Shown: one piece after another, positions 43,510 through 53,753 of the stretch
How positions within the stretch are numbered: the stretch's first letter is position 1
How the letters are laid out: every line of letters starts with the position of its first letter
Assembly: GCF_020524025.1 (NCBI RefSeq)
Contig: NZ_JAIVKN010000001.1
Span: 124,001 to 188,000, forward strand
Origin: Halobacillus litoralis
GTDB lineage: Bacteria; Bacillota; Bacilli; Bacillales; Halobacillaceae
Direction of reading: 5' to 3'
Length of the DNA stretch: 64,000 nt
Notes under the pieces: model-generated
Databases searched by the model: none
Seen by the model: the letters and a program-made list of their open reading frames with translations, nothing else
What the model was told of the DNA's origin: nothing
Position numbers and translations under genes: made by a program

Positions 43510-43739
43510 ACAAGATCTTGTTTTTTGCGGGACTTCGTGAAGTCGTTGGAAAAGAAGAAGTAAAGTGGGATGCTGCTGGATTAACGGTAGCGGATGTAAA
43601 ACAAAAAGTGTACAGCGAATATAAAAATGACCAGATTCAATCCAGTATGATTGCTGTTAATGAAGAGTTTGTACGAAATGACAGAACAATAGAAGAGGGC
43701 GATACGATAGCCTTCATTCCCCCTGTGAGCGGTGGATAA
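43506..43739 (+). CDS. moaD: molybdopterin synthase sulfur carrier MoaD
   Basis: 77 residues, ubiquitin fold, ending in the Gly-Gly that is thiocarboxylated (FIPPVSGG). TTG start overlapping the moaE stop, with AAAGGAGG upstream. Donates sulfur within the MoaDE complex. Terminator follows. Confidence 0.93.
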   Translation: MNKILFFAGLREVVGKEEVKWDAAGLTVADVKQKVYSEYKNDQIQSSMIAVNEEFVRNDRTIEEGDTIAFIPPVSGG

Positions 43740-43765
43740 TTGTAATATCACGGCATGTGTATAGA

Positions 43766-43799
43766 AAAAAGCTCTGAGCTTAAGCTCAGAGCTTTTTTT
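43766..43799. terminator. bidirectional terminator between moaD and uppP
   Basis: AAAAGCTCTGAGCTT / AAGCTCAGAGCTTTT palindrome with A and T tracts. Confidence 0.88.
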
Positions 43800-43818
43800 G
43801 GTCATATACTTTATCCTT

Positions 43819-44628
43819 TTATAAGAATAAGACGACAAGTCCGCCAACGATGAAACAATAAAAAGCGAAGTACTTCAAATTTCCACTTGCCATGATGTTC
43901 ATAAACCATTTCAATGAGAAATAAGAAGCGACTACAGACCCCGCAAAGGCTAACGCATAAGCAAACCACATATTACCAGAATCTGCGTTTGCAATAACAT
44001 CCTCGATTGAAAGGAGCATTGTGCCAAGACTTACAGGAATGAATAGCAAGAAAGAGAATCGCAAAGCAGTTTCTTGTTTCATACCGAGAAACATCGCTGC
44101 TACAATCGTTGCTCCCGAACGGCTGATCCCCGGTATTAAAGCTACGGCTTGTCCAAGACCAACAATAACGGCGTCTTTCCAAGTCAGTTGTCCGTCCCCT
44201 TTACGCCCGCGGAGATTTCTTATCAACCATAAAGCGATCCCGGTAATAATGAGTGTGATTCCCACTGTTTGGACACTTGATAAAGACTCAATGGCATCTC
44301 CCAGAAGAATACCAAGTACACCTGCAGGAATCGTCCCGATGATTAGATAAATGATAAAGTCAAAATCTTCTTTTTGACGGGTGTCCTTACTTATTATGTA
44401 GCCGACTCCATTACGAACCAAGCGTATTAAATCATCACGGTAGATAATTAATACGGCTACAAGAGATCCAAAGTTGACTAACACTTCAAAGGAAAGCCCT
44501 TCTAAATGTAAATCCATCAGTTCCTGGACAATGACCAGGTGTCCACTGGATGAGATCGGAATCGGCTCTGTGAACCCTTGGAAAATTCCCAGAAATAAAT
44601 ATTTAATCAATAACCATAGTTCTTCCAT
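43819..44628 (-). CDS. uppP: undecaprenyl-diphosphatase UppP (BacA)
   Basis: 269 residues, about seven to eight membrane segments. Recycles the C55 lipid carrier by removing a phosphate from undecaprenyl diphosphate on the outer face. Both signature motifs are intact: [15 protein letters not shown] near 15-29 and [14 protein letters not shown] near 163. GGAGG precedes the start. Confers bacitracin tolerance when abundant. Confidence 0.96.
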   Translation of the reverse strand: MEELWLLIKYLFLGIFQGFTEPIPISSSGHLVIVQELMDLHLEGLSFEVLVNFGSLVAVLIIYRDDLIRLVRNGVGYIISKDTRQKEDFDFIIYLIIGTIPAGVLGILLGDAIESLSSVQTVGITLIITGIALWLIRNLRGRKGDGQLTWKDAVIVGLGQAVALIPGISRSGATIVAAMFLGMKQETALRFSFLLFIPVSLGTMLLSIEDVIANADSGNMWFAYALAFAGSVVASYFSLKWFMNIMASGNLKYFAFYCFIVGGLVVLFL

Positions 44629-44747
44629 AATATTCTCCTCCTAACCAAGCAAGTCCAGCTTAAACAAGATATCGTTCAATGATTTTTATGTATGATCAGA
44701 CGATTTATTCATCTTCGCAAGATATGTTGGTATTGTTTGAACAAAAG

Positions 44748-44783
44748 AAAAAACGCTGCCACCCGAAGATAGCAACGCTCTAT
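44748..44783 (-). terminator. intrinsic terminator of yjzD
   Basis: Minus-strand stem CGTTGCTATC / GGTGGCAGCG with a TTCG loop, three G-T pairs and six T. Confidence 0.75.
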
Positions 44784-44790
44784 AAAAGGC

Positions 44791-44964
44791 TTATGCTTCG
44801 TCCTTAATAATTCCATCCCCAAGAACCACAGCGGCTAAAGTGAAAAGAATTGTCATAATAATGACTTGAGAGAAAGCGAAACTGCCTCCTGACATGTTGC
44901 TCACTACATAAGCCGACATTAAGCTTAGTAAGAAAGCCCAAATGATTGTCCAAATCATCCGCAT
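44791..44964 (-). CDS. yjzD: YjzD-like small membrane protein (DUF2929)
   Basis: 57 residues with two membrane helices (MRMIWTIIWAFLLSLMSAYV and FSQVIIMTILFTLAAVVLGD), ending IIKDEA. AGGTGAG lies on the minus strand six bases before the ATG. The B. subtilis gene yjzD (DUF2929) occupies the same place upstream of med and fabHA, which supports the call. Function unknown. Confidence 0.75.
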   Translation of the reverse strand: MRMIWTIIWAFLLSLMSAYVVSNMSGGSFAFSQVIIMTILFTLAAVVLGDGIIKDEA

Positions 44965-45098
44965 CGTTACTCACCTCATTTGTACACATTCTACCTCTAT
45001 ACTAGCAGAAGGCTTGAAAAAAAGAAATATGAAATCGCTTCATGATTGTAAAGGAAAACGAATAAAATGTAAGAAGTCATAAAGGAAGGAGCGATCCT

Positions 45099-45617
45099 AT
45101 GCTGGTCACCGTTCATCCGTGCTTCCACTGGGTGGGATTTCATACGAGCACTCACCTTCTTCAAGAAGGAGTGGAAGTGATTGGTGTTGATCCTATCGAA
45201 GATAAACGTGCGGATTTTCTATATATGTATGTAGGACGTAATAGTAACTTTCAACATTTTTTTCAAGAAGCGGATAAGGATAATCATGTCCATCAAACCG
45301 AAGATGAGATTGTTGTTGAGTATGTAGAGAACAGTGTACATGTCCGGCACTCCAATGGAAATGAAAAGTGGATTGAACTCCCGAAGCTATATGGAGAATG
45401 GATGGATTTAGAAAAGATCGGCGTTCAAAATGAAAGTAGACTTATGGAATGGGTAAAGAAGAATGAAGCCGTCTACATCGGGGATTTTGTAGAAGACCTT
45501 ATTCCTTTTCTTTGTAAAGGAGTTCCTTTTGAGCTGACTGTGGCGCAGAAGGAAGAACAAATAGCGGACAGAGTAAGTGCCGTATGGCGCTGTCAGGAAC
45601 TTCTGGAAAGACTTTAG
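45099..45617 (+). CDS. hypothetical protein at the yjaU/yjaV position
   Basis: 172 residues. The N-terminus MLVTVHPCFHWVGFHTSTHL followed by EGVEVIGVDPIEDKR looks like a degenerate nucleotide-sugar dehydratase/epimerase Rossmann start without a proper GxxGxxG. The rest is acidic without recognised motifs. AAGGAG precedes the ATG. Position between yjzD and med corresponds to yjaU-yjaV in B. subtilis; homology is not proven. Confidence 0.65.
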   Translation: MLVTVHPCFHWVGFHTSTHLLQEGVEVIGVDPIEDKRADFLYMYVGRNSNFQHFFQEADKDNHVHQTEDEIVVEYVENSVHVRHSNGNEKWIELPKLYGEWMDLEKIGVQNESRLMEWVKKNEAVYIGDFVEDLIPFLCKGVPFELTVAQKEEQIADRVSAVWRCQELLERL

Positions 45618-45700
45618 AGCTTTTGTGCATTTACTTTTTGAATCCAAAACATGTAGAATAAAGGAGGATTCAAGTCGTGGTCTTTTAGGAGTGCATAAAG

Positions 45701-46648
45701 TTGAAAACATGTTCAGTCATGCTCATTTCTCTCCTGATTTTCCTTACCGGGTGTCAATGGTTTCCTTCCTATGAAAAAGATATACAGGTCGGTATGCTTG
45801 TCGAAACAACGATTCATGACCAAGCATGGGGACAGCAAGGCTATAAGGGATTGCAAACGATTCAGGAGGAATATGGAGTAGACATCTATTTTAAAGAGGG
45901 TGTCAAAAACTATAACCAGACAGCAGCGGCTGTTGAGGATCTTGTTCAACAGGGAGCCGATGTTATTTTTGGTCATAGCAATATTTATGGTAATCACTTT
46001 CGTGAGCTGCACCAAGCTTATCCTGAAATTGATTTTATATATTTTAATGGTCAATTCTCTGCTGAGAACGTAACCAGTTTAAATTTTGACGCAAGAGCAA
46101 TGGGCTTCTTTGCTGGAATGGTAGCAGGAGAAATGACGAAATCAAACAAAGTTGGCTTAATTGGCGTTTTTGAGTGGCAGCCGGAAGTTGAAGGTTTTTA
46201 TGAAGGTGTCATTTACCAAAACCCGAAAGCTGAAGTGGATATAGCCTTAACGAACAGCTGGGAAAACATAGAACTTGCGAGGATGCATTATGAACAGATG
46301 AGTGAGGACGGAGCGGATGTATTTTATCCGACAGGGGACCTGTTTACTGCCTCCATTATTGAAGAGGCTCAAAAAGACGGAAATTTTGCAATTGGCTATG
46401 TGGAAGACCATGCTTCCACTGGAGAGTACACGGTGTTAACAAGTACAGTTCAAAAGGTCGATGAAGTTTATCGGCTGGCTATGGAACGATATATAGATGG
46501 TGAACTTCCTGGAAAAGCCATGACATTTGACTTTCAGGAAGGGGCCATAGAAATGGGGCGCTATAGTCCAGTGGTTCCCGATAAATTCCAAGAGAAGATG
46601 AAAGAAGTTGTGGAACAATATAAAGAAACAGGAGAGTTACCGCAGTAA
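45701..46648 (+). CDS. med: Med, BMP-family lipoprotein and positive regulator of comK
   Basis: 315 residues with a TTG start (AGGAG nine bases upstream). Signal peptide with lipobox LTGC (Cys18). The rest is a basic-membrane-protein/PnrA-like binding domain: VGMLVETTIHDQAWGQQGYKGLQ, QGADVIFGHSN, AGMVAGEMTKSNKVGLIGV. In B. subtilis Med raises comK transcription and is translated with comZ; no comZ is seen after it here. A hairpin terminator follows directly. The bound ligand may be a nucleoside (family inference). Confidence 0.88.
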   Translation: MKTCSVMLISLLIFLTGCQWFPSYEKDIQVGMLVETTIHDQAWGQQGYKGLQTIQEEYGVDIYFKEGVKNYNQTAAAVEDLVQQGADVIFGHSNIYGNHFRELHQAYPEIDFIYFNGQFSAENVTSLNFDARAMGFFAGMVAGEMTKSNKVGLIGVFEWQPEVEGFYEGVIYQNPKAEVDIALTNSWENIELARMHYEQMSEDGADVFYPTGDLFTASIIEEAQKDGNFAIGYVEDHASTGEYTVLTSTVQKVDEVYRLAMERYIDGELPGKAMTFDFQEGAIEMGRYSPVVPDKFQEKMKEVVEQYKETGELPQ

Positions 46649-46649
46649 A

Positions 46650-46688
46650 TAAAAGAACTCTGAAGTTGATACTTCAGAGTTCTTTTAT
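46650..46688 (+). terminator. intrinsic terminator of med
   Basis: 15-bp stem AAAGAACTCTGAAGT / ACTTCAGAGTTCTTT with a TGAT loop. Confidence 0.85.
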
Positions 46689-46737
46689 ATAGGCCGTGCT
46701 TGTTAAACTCGACACACGGACAAATCTATCCAATTCT

Positions 46738-46923
46738 TTACTTCTTAAAGCGGTCCAGCATAGGTTTAATCATTGGTGACATTGATTTCCAAGTCTTAGA
46801 AGCTTCTTTAAATAAGTCTGGGAAATTCACCTGTTCGTTTTCCTGTTGATCATCTTTGCTGCTGTTCTCCTTTTTGTTAAATCCCCAGAAGTCATCGAAA
46901 GGAGAAGTGTTTCTTTTCGTCAT
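46738..46923 (-). CDS. small hypothetical protein, 61 residues
   Basis: Begins MTKRNTSPFDDFWGFNKK and ends MIKPMLDRFKK; hydrophilic, no membrane segment. GGGGGTG precedes the ATG by eight bases. No family recognised. It occupies the place of comZ/yjzB of B. subtilis, but in the opposite direction to med. Confidence 0.65.
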   Translation of the reverse strand: MTKRNTSPFDDFWGFNKKENSSKDDQQENEQVNFPDLFKEASKTWKSMSPMIKPMLDRFKK

Positions 46924-47024
46924 TTGAGCGCACCCCCTCTACTATTAAGTTATGAGTGAACGCACTTTACTTGTGGGCAGAAAACTCAAGGATCAAACTT
47001 CTACAGGCGGGGACAAGGGAGAAC

Positions 47025-47053
47025 TTGCACTATGACCACTTATGAATTAAAAT
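47025..47053 (+). promoter_or_regulatory. promoter of fabH-fabF
   Basis: TTGCAC, a 17-base spacer, then TAAAAT. Confidence 0.65.
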
Positions 47054-47069
47054 TAGTACCAAGTCATAA
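47053..47069 (+). promoter_or_regulatory. FapR operator of fabH-fabF
   Basis: TTAGTACCAAGTCATAA: a perfect left half site TTAGTACC and a partial right half ending TAA. It directly follows the -10 box. FapR, released by malonyl-CoA, controls fabHA-fabF in B. subtilis. Confidence 0.75.
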
Positions 47070-47108
47070 GAATTGATATTAGATATTACCTTTAAGGGGA
47101 TGAATATA

Positions 47109-48047
47109 ATGAAGGCAGGATTCTTAGGTGTAGGACACTACACACCGGAAAAAGTATTGACCAATCAGGATTTGGAAAAAATGGTGGATACAAGTGATGA
47201 ATGGATCCGTACTCGAACTGGTATCGAAGAACGCCGCATTGCTTCTGATGATATGGATACTTCAGATCTTGCAGTACGCGCTGCTGAGGAAGCATTAAAA
47301 GATGCGGATATGGACGCAAAGGATCTCGACATGATTTTAGTAGCGACCGTTACGCCGGACACACCTTTCCCATCCGTTGCTACAATGCTTCAAGAAAAGC
47401 TGGGAGCAAACAAAGTGGCTGCGATGGACTTGAGTGCTGCCTGCGCCGGTTTCATGTATGGAGTGATTACAGCTAAACAGTTTATTGAAACTCATGCCTA
47501 TACGAATGTATTAGTGGTTGGGGTTGAAAAGCTATCTAAGATTACGGATTGGAATGATCGTAATACATGTGTGCTTTTTGGTGATGGCGCTGGTGCGGCT
47601 GTTATAGGTCCAGTGAGTGAAGATAAAGGAATTCTTTCCTTTGAGCTGGGCTCAGATGGAAGCGGAGGGTCCCATCTTTATCAAAAACCAGAAGAAAAAC
47701 TGCAGATGAATGGCCGCGAGGTCTTTAAATTTGCTGTTAGACAAATGCCGGAATCCTCTGTGAACGTTGTGAAGAAAATTGGCTTAAGTGAGCAGGATGT
47801 CGATTACCTTATTCCACACCAGGCGAATATTCGAATTATGGAAGCCGCCCGCCAACGTCTAGGAATTCCTGAAGAGAAAATGTCAACATCTGTGAAGCGT
47901 TACGGAAATACATCTTCCGCATCTATTCCAATTGCTTTGTCAGAAGATGTGAAGGCAGGTAAAATCAAAGATAATGATCTAGTCGTTCTTGTCGGATTTG
48001 GCGGCGGACTCACATGGGGTGCCGTTGCTCTTCGATGGGGTAAGTAA
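47109..48047 (+). CDS. fabH: 3-oxoacyl-ACP synthase III
   Basis: 312 residues from the ATG at 47109, the same length and N-terminus (MKAGFLGVG) as B. subtilis FabHA; AAGGGG is nine bases upstream. Condenses acyl-CoA primers with malonyl-ACP and sets branched-chain starter choice. Active-site Cys in [12 protein letters not shown] (about 113), His in [10 protein letters not shown] and Asn in GNTSSASIP are intact. Sixteen bases separate it from fabF. Confidence 0.96.
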   Translation: MKAGFLGVGHYTPEKVLTNQDLEKMVDTSDEWIRTRTGIEERRIASDDMDTSDLAVRAAEEALKDADMDAKDLDMILVATVTPDTPFPSVATMLQEKLGANKVAAMDLSAACAGFMYGVITAKQFIETHAYTNVLVVGVEKLSKITDWNDRNTCVLFGDGAGAAVIGPVSEDKGILSFELGSDGSGGSHLYQKPEEKLQMNGREVFKFAVRQMPESSVNVVKKIGLSEQDVDYLIPHQANIRIMEAARQRLGIPEEKMSTSVKRYGNTSSASIPIALSEDVKAGKIKDNDLVVLVGFGGGLTWGAVALRWGK

Positions 48048-48063
48048 TCAAGGAGGAATATTC

Positions 48064-49305
48064 ATGGATAAACATCGTGTAGTTATTACCGGAATGGGAG
48101 CCGTAACTCCTGTTGGTAATTCAGTTGAAGAAATGTGGAAAAATATAAAAAATGGCGTATCAGGAGTAGGAGAAATTACAAAAGTGAACAAGGATGATTA
48201 TCCTGTTCATGTCGCTGCAGAAGTGAAAGATTTTGACCCTTCTCAGTACGTTGATCGCAAGGATGCCCGCAGAATGGATCCTTTTGTTCAATATGCAATG
48301 GTCGCTTCACATATGGCGGTAGAAGATGCCGGCCTGGAAATTACCGATGATATTGCTCCTCGTACAGGAGTCTGGATCGGTTCAGGAATTGGCGGAATGG
48401 GAACATATGAATCCCAGTTTGAAACGTTCCAGCAAAAAGGATATCGTCGTGTAAGTCCATTCTTTATCCCAATGATGATTCCTGATATGGCTGCAGGCCA
48501 GGTCTCCATTTCTCTAGGGGCTAAGGGAATCAATTCTTGTACCGTTACTGCCTGTGCCTCAGGTGCAAACTCTATTGGTGATGCATTCAAAGTTATTCAA
48601 AGAGGCGATGCAGATATCATGATTGCAGGTGGTACAGAAGCACCTATGACTAAAATGTCCTTTGCCGGTTTTGCGTCTGCAAGAGCGCTATCCCTGAATG
48701 AAGACCCGAATACAGCGAGCCGTCCTTTTGATAAAAACCGTGATGGTTTCGTTATGGGGGAAGGAGCAGGAATCCTCATTCTTGAGACGCTGGAGTCTGC
48801 GAAAAAACGCGGAGCGAAAATTTACGGGGAATTAAAAGGATATGGATCCACAGGGGATGCGTATCACATTACTTCTCCAGCACCGGAGGGCGACGGTGCC
48901 TACCGCGCTATGAGACAAGCTATTGATGATGCAGGACTTCAACCGGAAGACATTGACTATCTCAATGCGCATGGTACGTCTACAGAATTGAATGACAAAT
49001 TTGAAACCCACGCAGCGAAAACGGTCTTCCAAGACCATGCAAACAAGCTTGCGATCTCTTCTACAAAGTCTATGACAGGACATTTGCTTGGAGCAGCTGG
49101 TGCGGTTGAAGCGGTTATTTCATTAAAGGCTATTAATGACGGAATTCTTCCGCCAACCATTAATTATGAAACGCCGGATCCAGAGTGTGATCTTGATTAT
49201 GTGCCGAATGAAGCGCGTAAACAGGATGTAAATATCGTCATGAGTAACTCTCTTGGTTTTGGTGGTCATAACGCAAGCCTGATTTTCCAAAAGTATGAAG
49301 AATAA
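48064..49305 (+). CDS. fabF: 3-oxoacyl-ACP synthase II
   Basis: 413 residues from the ATG at 48064 (AAGGAGG seven to eight bases upstream). Elongating condensing enzyme of type II fatty acid synthesis. Catalytic Cys in [13 protein letters not shown] (about 164), the two histidines in [11 protein letters not shown] and [13 protein letters not shown], and [10 protein letters not shown] near the end are present. Cotranscribed with fabH; the lengths and motifs are those of a complete enzyme. Confidence 0.97.
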   Translation: MDKHRVVITGMGAVTPVGNSVEEMWKNIKNGVSGVGEITKVNKDDYPVHVAAEVKDFDPSQYVDRKDARRMDPFVQYAMVASHMAVEDAGLEITDDIAPRTGVWIGSGIGGMGTYESQFETFQQKGYRRVSPFFIPMMIPDMAAGQVSISLGAKGINSCTVTACASGANSIGDAFKVIQRGDADIMIAGGTEAPMTKMSFAGFASARALSLNEDPNTASRPFDKNRDGFVMGEGAGILILETLESAKKRGAKIYGELKGYGSTGDAYHITSPAPEGDGAYRAMRQAIDDAGLQPEDIDYLNAHGTSTELNDKFETHAAKTVFQDHANKLAISSTKSMTGHLLGAAGAVEAVISLKAINDGILPPTINYETPDPECDLDYVPNEARKQDVNIVMSNSLGFGGHNASLIFQKYEE

Positions 49306-49343
49306 AAAAAACCCGATGTCATTATCTGACATCGGGTTTTTTT
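49303..49343. terminator. bidirectional terminator between fabF and the LCP gene
   Basis: AAAACCCGATGTCA / TGACATCGGGTTTT stem; its right half lies in the 3' end of the convergent gene. Confidence 0.88.
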
Positions 49344-50338
49344 ATCTGGGTTCCAAAAAATTGATGAAGAGTAGCAGCCGTTTTCGGACGGTCGTGGTTG
49401 AGTACCAACCCTACTGGATAGTTTTTTCTCTCATTCCATACGTTATCGTCTGTGGGAATGCTTAACATGTCCATATCCTCTATAGAACCCATTAAAGCAT
49501 CTTTTCCAGCTTGAAGAACTTTATCGCTGCTAATATTTGTGTCAATATAAGGCTGGATAGAACCAATAAGACGAGGCGTCTTTAAGACTCCTTGAAAGGA
49601 TAAGATTTCATCTTTTAAGAGACTCAGAACTTTTTGCTGCCTTTCCACACGTCCAAAGTCACCACGAGCATCACTTCTAAAACGTACATAGCCCAAAAGT
49701 TCTTCCCCGTTTAATGTCTGCACCCCTTCCTTCAGATTTATGTTCGTCGTTTCATCACCAGATACATACTGCATATCTTTCTCAACATCAATCTCCAAAC
49801 CGTCAGGGGACAGGATGTCTACGATCTGTGAGAATCCATTGAAATCTACAATAGAATAATATTCTGGTTCGATTTGAAAGTTTTTCTCAATGGTTTCTCT
49901 TAGTAATTCAGGCCCGCCGATGGCAAACGCTGCGTTTAACTTATTGAAACCATGACCCGGAATGTCTACATATAAATCTCTCATTAAAGATGCAATTTTT
50001 GTGCTTTTTGTTGTCCTGTCATATTGGGCAAGCATGATTGTGTCCGTTCTAGATGTTTCGGCCCCTCTTTGGTCAATACCTAGTAATAATACCATCCATT
50101 GATCATCGCCATTATCTTTTCCTTTAAATGTATCCTGGTATATACTTTTCGCTGATTCAACGTAAGGAGCGTCTTCTGCTGCCGATGCCTGTCTGCTTAA
50201 AGAACGGTGTTTTCCTAATAAGTATTCATACCCGGAATACCCAACGGCCAATAAAAAGAAGAGGACCAGGAAGGCAATGATGCCTTTTCGTCTTTTTCTC
50301 TTTTTGGCTTGTTTATGTGAAGAGCGGGAGTGTGACAA
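49322..50338 (-). CDS. LytR-CpsA-Psr (LCP) family cell-wall ligase
   Basis: 338 residues. A basic cytoplasmic tail (KKRKRRK), one membrane helix (about 19-42) and an extracellular LCP domain (about 75-300). LCP motifs: LLLGIDQRGAETSRTDTIMLAQ with the polyprenyl-phosphate-binding Arg/Asp, SLMRDLYVDIPGHGFNKLNAAFAIGG, GYVRFRSDARGDFGRVERQQ. Transfers teichoic acid or similar glycopolymers from the lipid carrier to peptidoglycan. Which of TagT, TagU or TagV it equals cannot be told. Lies next to uppP functionally though 5 kb away. Confidence 0.93.
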   Translation of the reverse strand: MSHSRSSHKQAKKRKRRKGIIAFLVLFFLLAVGYSGYEYLLGKHRSLSRQASAAEDAPYVESAKSIYQDTFKGKDNGDDQWMVLLLGIDQRGAETSRTDTIMLAQYDRTTKSTKIASLMRDLYVDIPGHGFNKLNAAFAIGGPELLRETIEKNFQIEPEYYSIVDFNGFSQIVDILSPDGLEIDVEKDMQYVSGDETTNINLKEGVQTLNGEELLGYVRFRSDARGDFGRVERQQKVLSLLKDEILSFQGVLKTPRLIGSIQPYIDTNISSDKVLQAGKDALMGSIEDMDMLSIPTDDNVWNERKNYPVGLVLNHDRPKTAATLHQFFGTQIKKPDVR

Positions 50339-50492
50339 TCACTATCATCCTTTCAAAGGAAAGCTTTCTGATAATAATGTACCCGTATTTATGACGGATG
50401 TAAAGACTAGGATTTAACCGGATTTATCCGCATTTCCAAGCGGTTGTTTTCATAGGATAGCTATAGGAGGACGAGCCGGAAGGGAGAAGGCT

Positions 50493-50693
50493 ATGTGGTA
50501 CTGGTTATTGCTTTTGACAGGTTTCGGTTTCGCTGTAGCAGGAGGAACGGTGACGATTACGTACTTAAATCTTGTACCAGCAGGGTTGAGTTGGATTGAG
50601 TTTATGTTTTTAATTCGGACAAGGGTGGAGTGTTATATGTTTCCCGCGGGAATTTTGCTGATCACAACAGCCCTGATTCTTATGGAAGATTAA
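50493..50693 (+). CDS. small membrane protein, 66 residues
   Basis: Two hydrophobic helices (about 3-26 and 46-63) joined by the loop LVPAGLSWIEFMFLIRTRVE. GGGAG lies six bases before the ATG. No family recognised with certainty; similar short proteins occur in related bacilli. Precedes yjbA on the same strand. Confidence 0.65.
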   Translation: MWYWLLLLTGFGFAVAGGTVTITYLNLVPAGLSWIEFMFLIRTRVECYMFPAGILLITTALILMED

Positions 50694-50783
50694 TTTTCTA
50701 AAATATGGATTGAAAGAATAAAAAAGCCAGTATTGGTCATAATGTAACCAAAAGAGATCACCGATTGAAAGTGAGGGTCCGAA

Positions 50784-51545
50784 ATGTTATATATGCATGA
50801 TCTGTGGGTGAACTGGTTTGAAGGTGAAGAGAATGGATACAATGTGTGCCGTTTTCATGAATGGCGGAAGGAAGACGGAATTGAGTTAATTGATCAAATC
50901 CCTCTAATTTTTGTGGAAGACCACTTGTTCAACTTTATTGAAAATGATCTTCAGGATTTACCGGCATCTTTGCTTCAGGATGTTCATCGTAAGACATACA
51001 TGAAAAAGAACCAGGAACGGCAGACTGTTGAATATGCCGCCGTTATAACGAATGGGAAGGACGTTATTGTCTTTGACACGATCGGTTACACTCTCCCGGT
51101 TAAGAAGAGTCGGTTAATTCCTCGTCAGGAGCGCTTAGTATTTGAAATGGTTCAAGGAAAAGATCCGGAAATTTACTTAATAGAAGAAAATGTTTCCAAA
51201 GAGCATCATATCTTGTCGCTTGAGCCGACTAAAATGTCTGGTCTGACAAGAAGAGAGCGGCAATTAAAGCAATTATTAATGATGGCCCTTGACCAATTAA
51301 AACATTCTGATCACCCTGAGGAAGTCCGTTACTGGTTGACAGAATGGGATCCTGCGCAATACCCAACCATTAAACAATTTTCTAATGAAGAGGCATGGGA
51401 CCGGTTATATGAAGGAACTTGCAATGGATGGTCCAAGGTACATGAAGAGCTATGCATGAAGATGGTGAAGGGACAGCCCTTTTTTGAAACCATCTGGCAG
51501 GGAGAAAATGAAAGAGTTTCCCAGCATATGAAAAGCCAGAATTGA
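50784..51545 (+). CDS. yjbA: YjbA, UPF0736 family protein
   Basis: 253 residues, soluble. YjbA pattern: MLYMHDLWVNWFEGEENGYNVCRFHEWRKED and LTRRERQLKQLLMMALDQL; convergent with trpS as in B. subtilis. AGTGAGG precedes the start. Function unknown. The terminator stem overlaps the last codons. Confidence 0.9.
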   Translation: MLYMHDLWVNWFEGEENGYNVCRFHEWRKEDGIELIDQIPLIFVEDHLFNFIENDLQDLPASLLQDVHRKTYMKKNQERQTVEYAAVITNGKDVIVFDTIGYTLPVKKSRLIPRQERLVFEMVQGKDPEIYLIEENVSKEHHILSLEPTKMSGLTRRERQLKQLLMMALDQLKHSDHPEEVRYWLTEWDPAQYPTIKQFSNEEAWDRLYEGTCNGWSKVHEELCMKMVKGQPFFETIWQGENERVSQHMKSQN

Positions 51546-51573
51546 GTCGATACTCAATTCTGGCTTTCTTTGA
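51531..51573 (+). terminator. intrinsic terminator overlapping the end of yjbA
   Basis: 16-bp stem AGCCAGAATTGAGT / ACTCAATTCTGGCT with CGAT loop, then TTCTTT. Confidence 0.8.
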
Positions 51574-51582
51574 TCGTTGTAA

Positions 51583-52596
<1,014 letters not shown>

Positions 52597-52691
52597 TCAT
52601 AAGTGTAGTTGAATAATCTGGTTTTTAAGTGGAGGGGAGAGAAGGAGGGTGTATCGCTGATATGTCACTTTTCCCCATTACCTGTAAAACC

Positions 52692-52935
52692 ATTAAAAAA
52701 AGTCATTCATCTCTTCCGTATATATGGAAGGGACGAATGACCGCGGTGCCACCCTTATTACTTCTCTAAAAAGAAGTCAGCTTAAGATCGTTAACGCCGA
52801 TTTACGTCGTAAAGAAGCTCCGAAGGTCCAATTCCGAAAGAAGGTCTTAGCTGTTTTCAGCAGACACAGCCTCTCTATAAAGATTACTTCTCCCGTACTC
52901 TATCCTTCATCTTTGCTTTTCGTTCATATGAGTAA
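52692..52935 (-). promoter_or_regulatory. tryptophan T-box riboswitch of trpS
   Basis: The minus-strand T-box sequence AAGGGTGGCACCGCGG lies at 52741-52756 and pairs as antiterminator; stem I with an AGAGAGG bulge region and the apical loop precede it. The specifier is UGG (Trp) at 52830-52828, followed by a purine. The terminator is GTCATTCGTC / GATGAATGAC with a GGAA / TTCC inner part and seven T. A full regulator of the uncharged-tRNA type. Confidence 0.93.
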
Positions 52936-52941
52936 TTTAGA

Positions 52942-52970
52942 ATTATATAGGAATGCTAATTCATATGCAA
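52942..52970 (-). promoter_or_regulatory. sigma-A promoter of trpS
   Basis: Minus-strand TTGCAT, a 17-base spacer, then TATAAT. Confidence 0.75.
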
Positions 52971-52974
52971 GTCA

Positions 52975-53346
52975 TTACATCTTGTAATAAATAAATAGTA
53001 AAGCAAGTAAACCTATCGTTAACATAGTCCCGTGAAACAAGAAGAACATGGGCCATGATTTTGAAATCGTCTGCGAAGGGAGCGGCTTTTCTTTCCAATC
53101 ATCTAAATAATCTTTATTTCTGGACATTGTGCTTGTAAATCTTCGGAACCCATAAGTGATCCCGTCAAAGAACCCACCGCGGATTACCCACATGATGATT
53201 CCAATGAATATATAGAAATAAGCCATATAAAAAAGCTGATTAATATAATGGAAAAGATCATAGACGGGAGAAAGGACTACATATAGAAGAGTCACAATCA
53301 AAATGTTTATGACTGCCATCAGCCATTTATTTCTCATAATGCTCAC
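52975..53346 (-). CDS. DUF3899-type membrane protein
   Basis: 123 residues, three membrane segments (about 8-30, 38-58, 97-120) with a basic loop GGFFDGITYGFRRFTST that matches DUF3899. GTG start with GGTGGAG five to six bases upstream; an ATG nine bases later is also possible. Function unknown. Confidence 0.7.
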   Translation of the reverse strand: MSIMRNKWLMAVINILIVTLLYVVLSPVYDLFHYINQLFYMAYFYIFIGIIMWVIRGGFFDGITYGFRRFTSTMSRNKDYLDDWKEKPLPSQTISKSWPMFFLFHGTMLTIGLLALLFIYYKM

Positions 53347-53753
53347 ATGGTCTCCACCTTTCTTAAAAACTCGAGTAACATTATATCATGTTTGGCAATT
53401 ATTAAGGAATTGTATACGAATTAAATAAACAGAAAATTCATGATTGATAAAATATTGAATGGAATATACAAATACTTTAGTGGATAACCGTATTAAATAA
53501 CATATATGCAAAATCCCATACCTTTTTTTATGCATATCCACTTATAAATAATAGTTTTAGAACAAGAATATTGTAAAATAAACTAGGTAAAAAGACTCAT
53601 TTTGTGTTAATGAAACGTAATAATGGTGGGAATCCTGTAGATATTCAGAAAAAAAGGTAATGCAAAATAGTTAGAAAACTTGTATAATTCGATATGTGGA
53701 CAAAACGCCACGACAAATTTTTAGAAAATTTTTTAGGGGAGGTCATTTTCTAC
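53347..53753 (+). promoter_or_regulatory. AT-rich opp control region with CodY-like boxes
   Basis: No gene. A TATAAT lies at 53683-53688 (weak -35 ATGCAA 17 bases before). Three CodY-like boxes fit AATTTTCWGAAAATT: 53716-53730 (14 of 15), 53424-53438 (12 of 15) and about 53640-53654 (11 of 15). The best one lies roughly 20-35 bases after the predicted start of transcription, the place for a roadblock. Confidence 0.6.
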
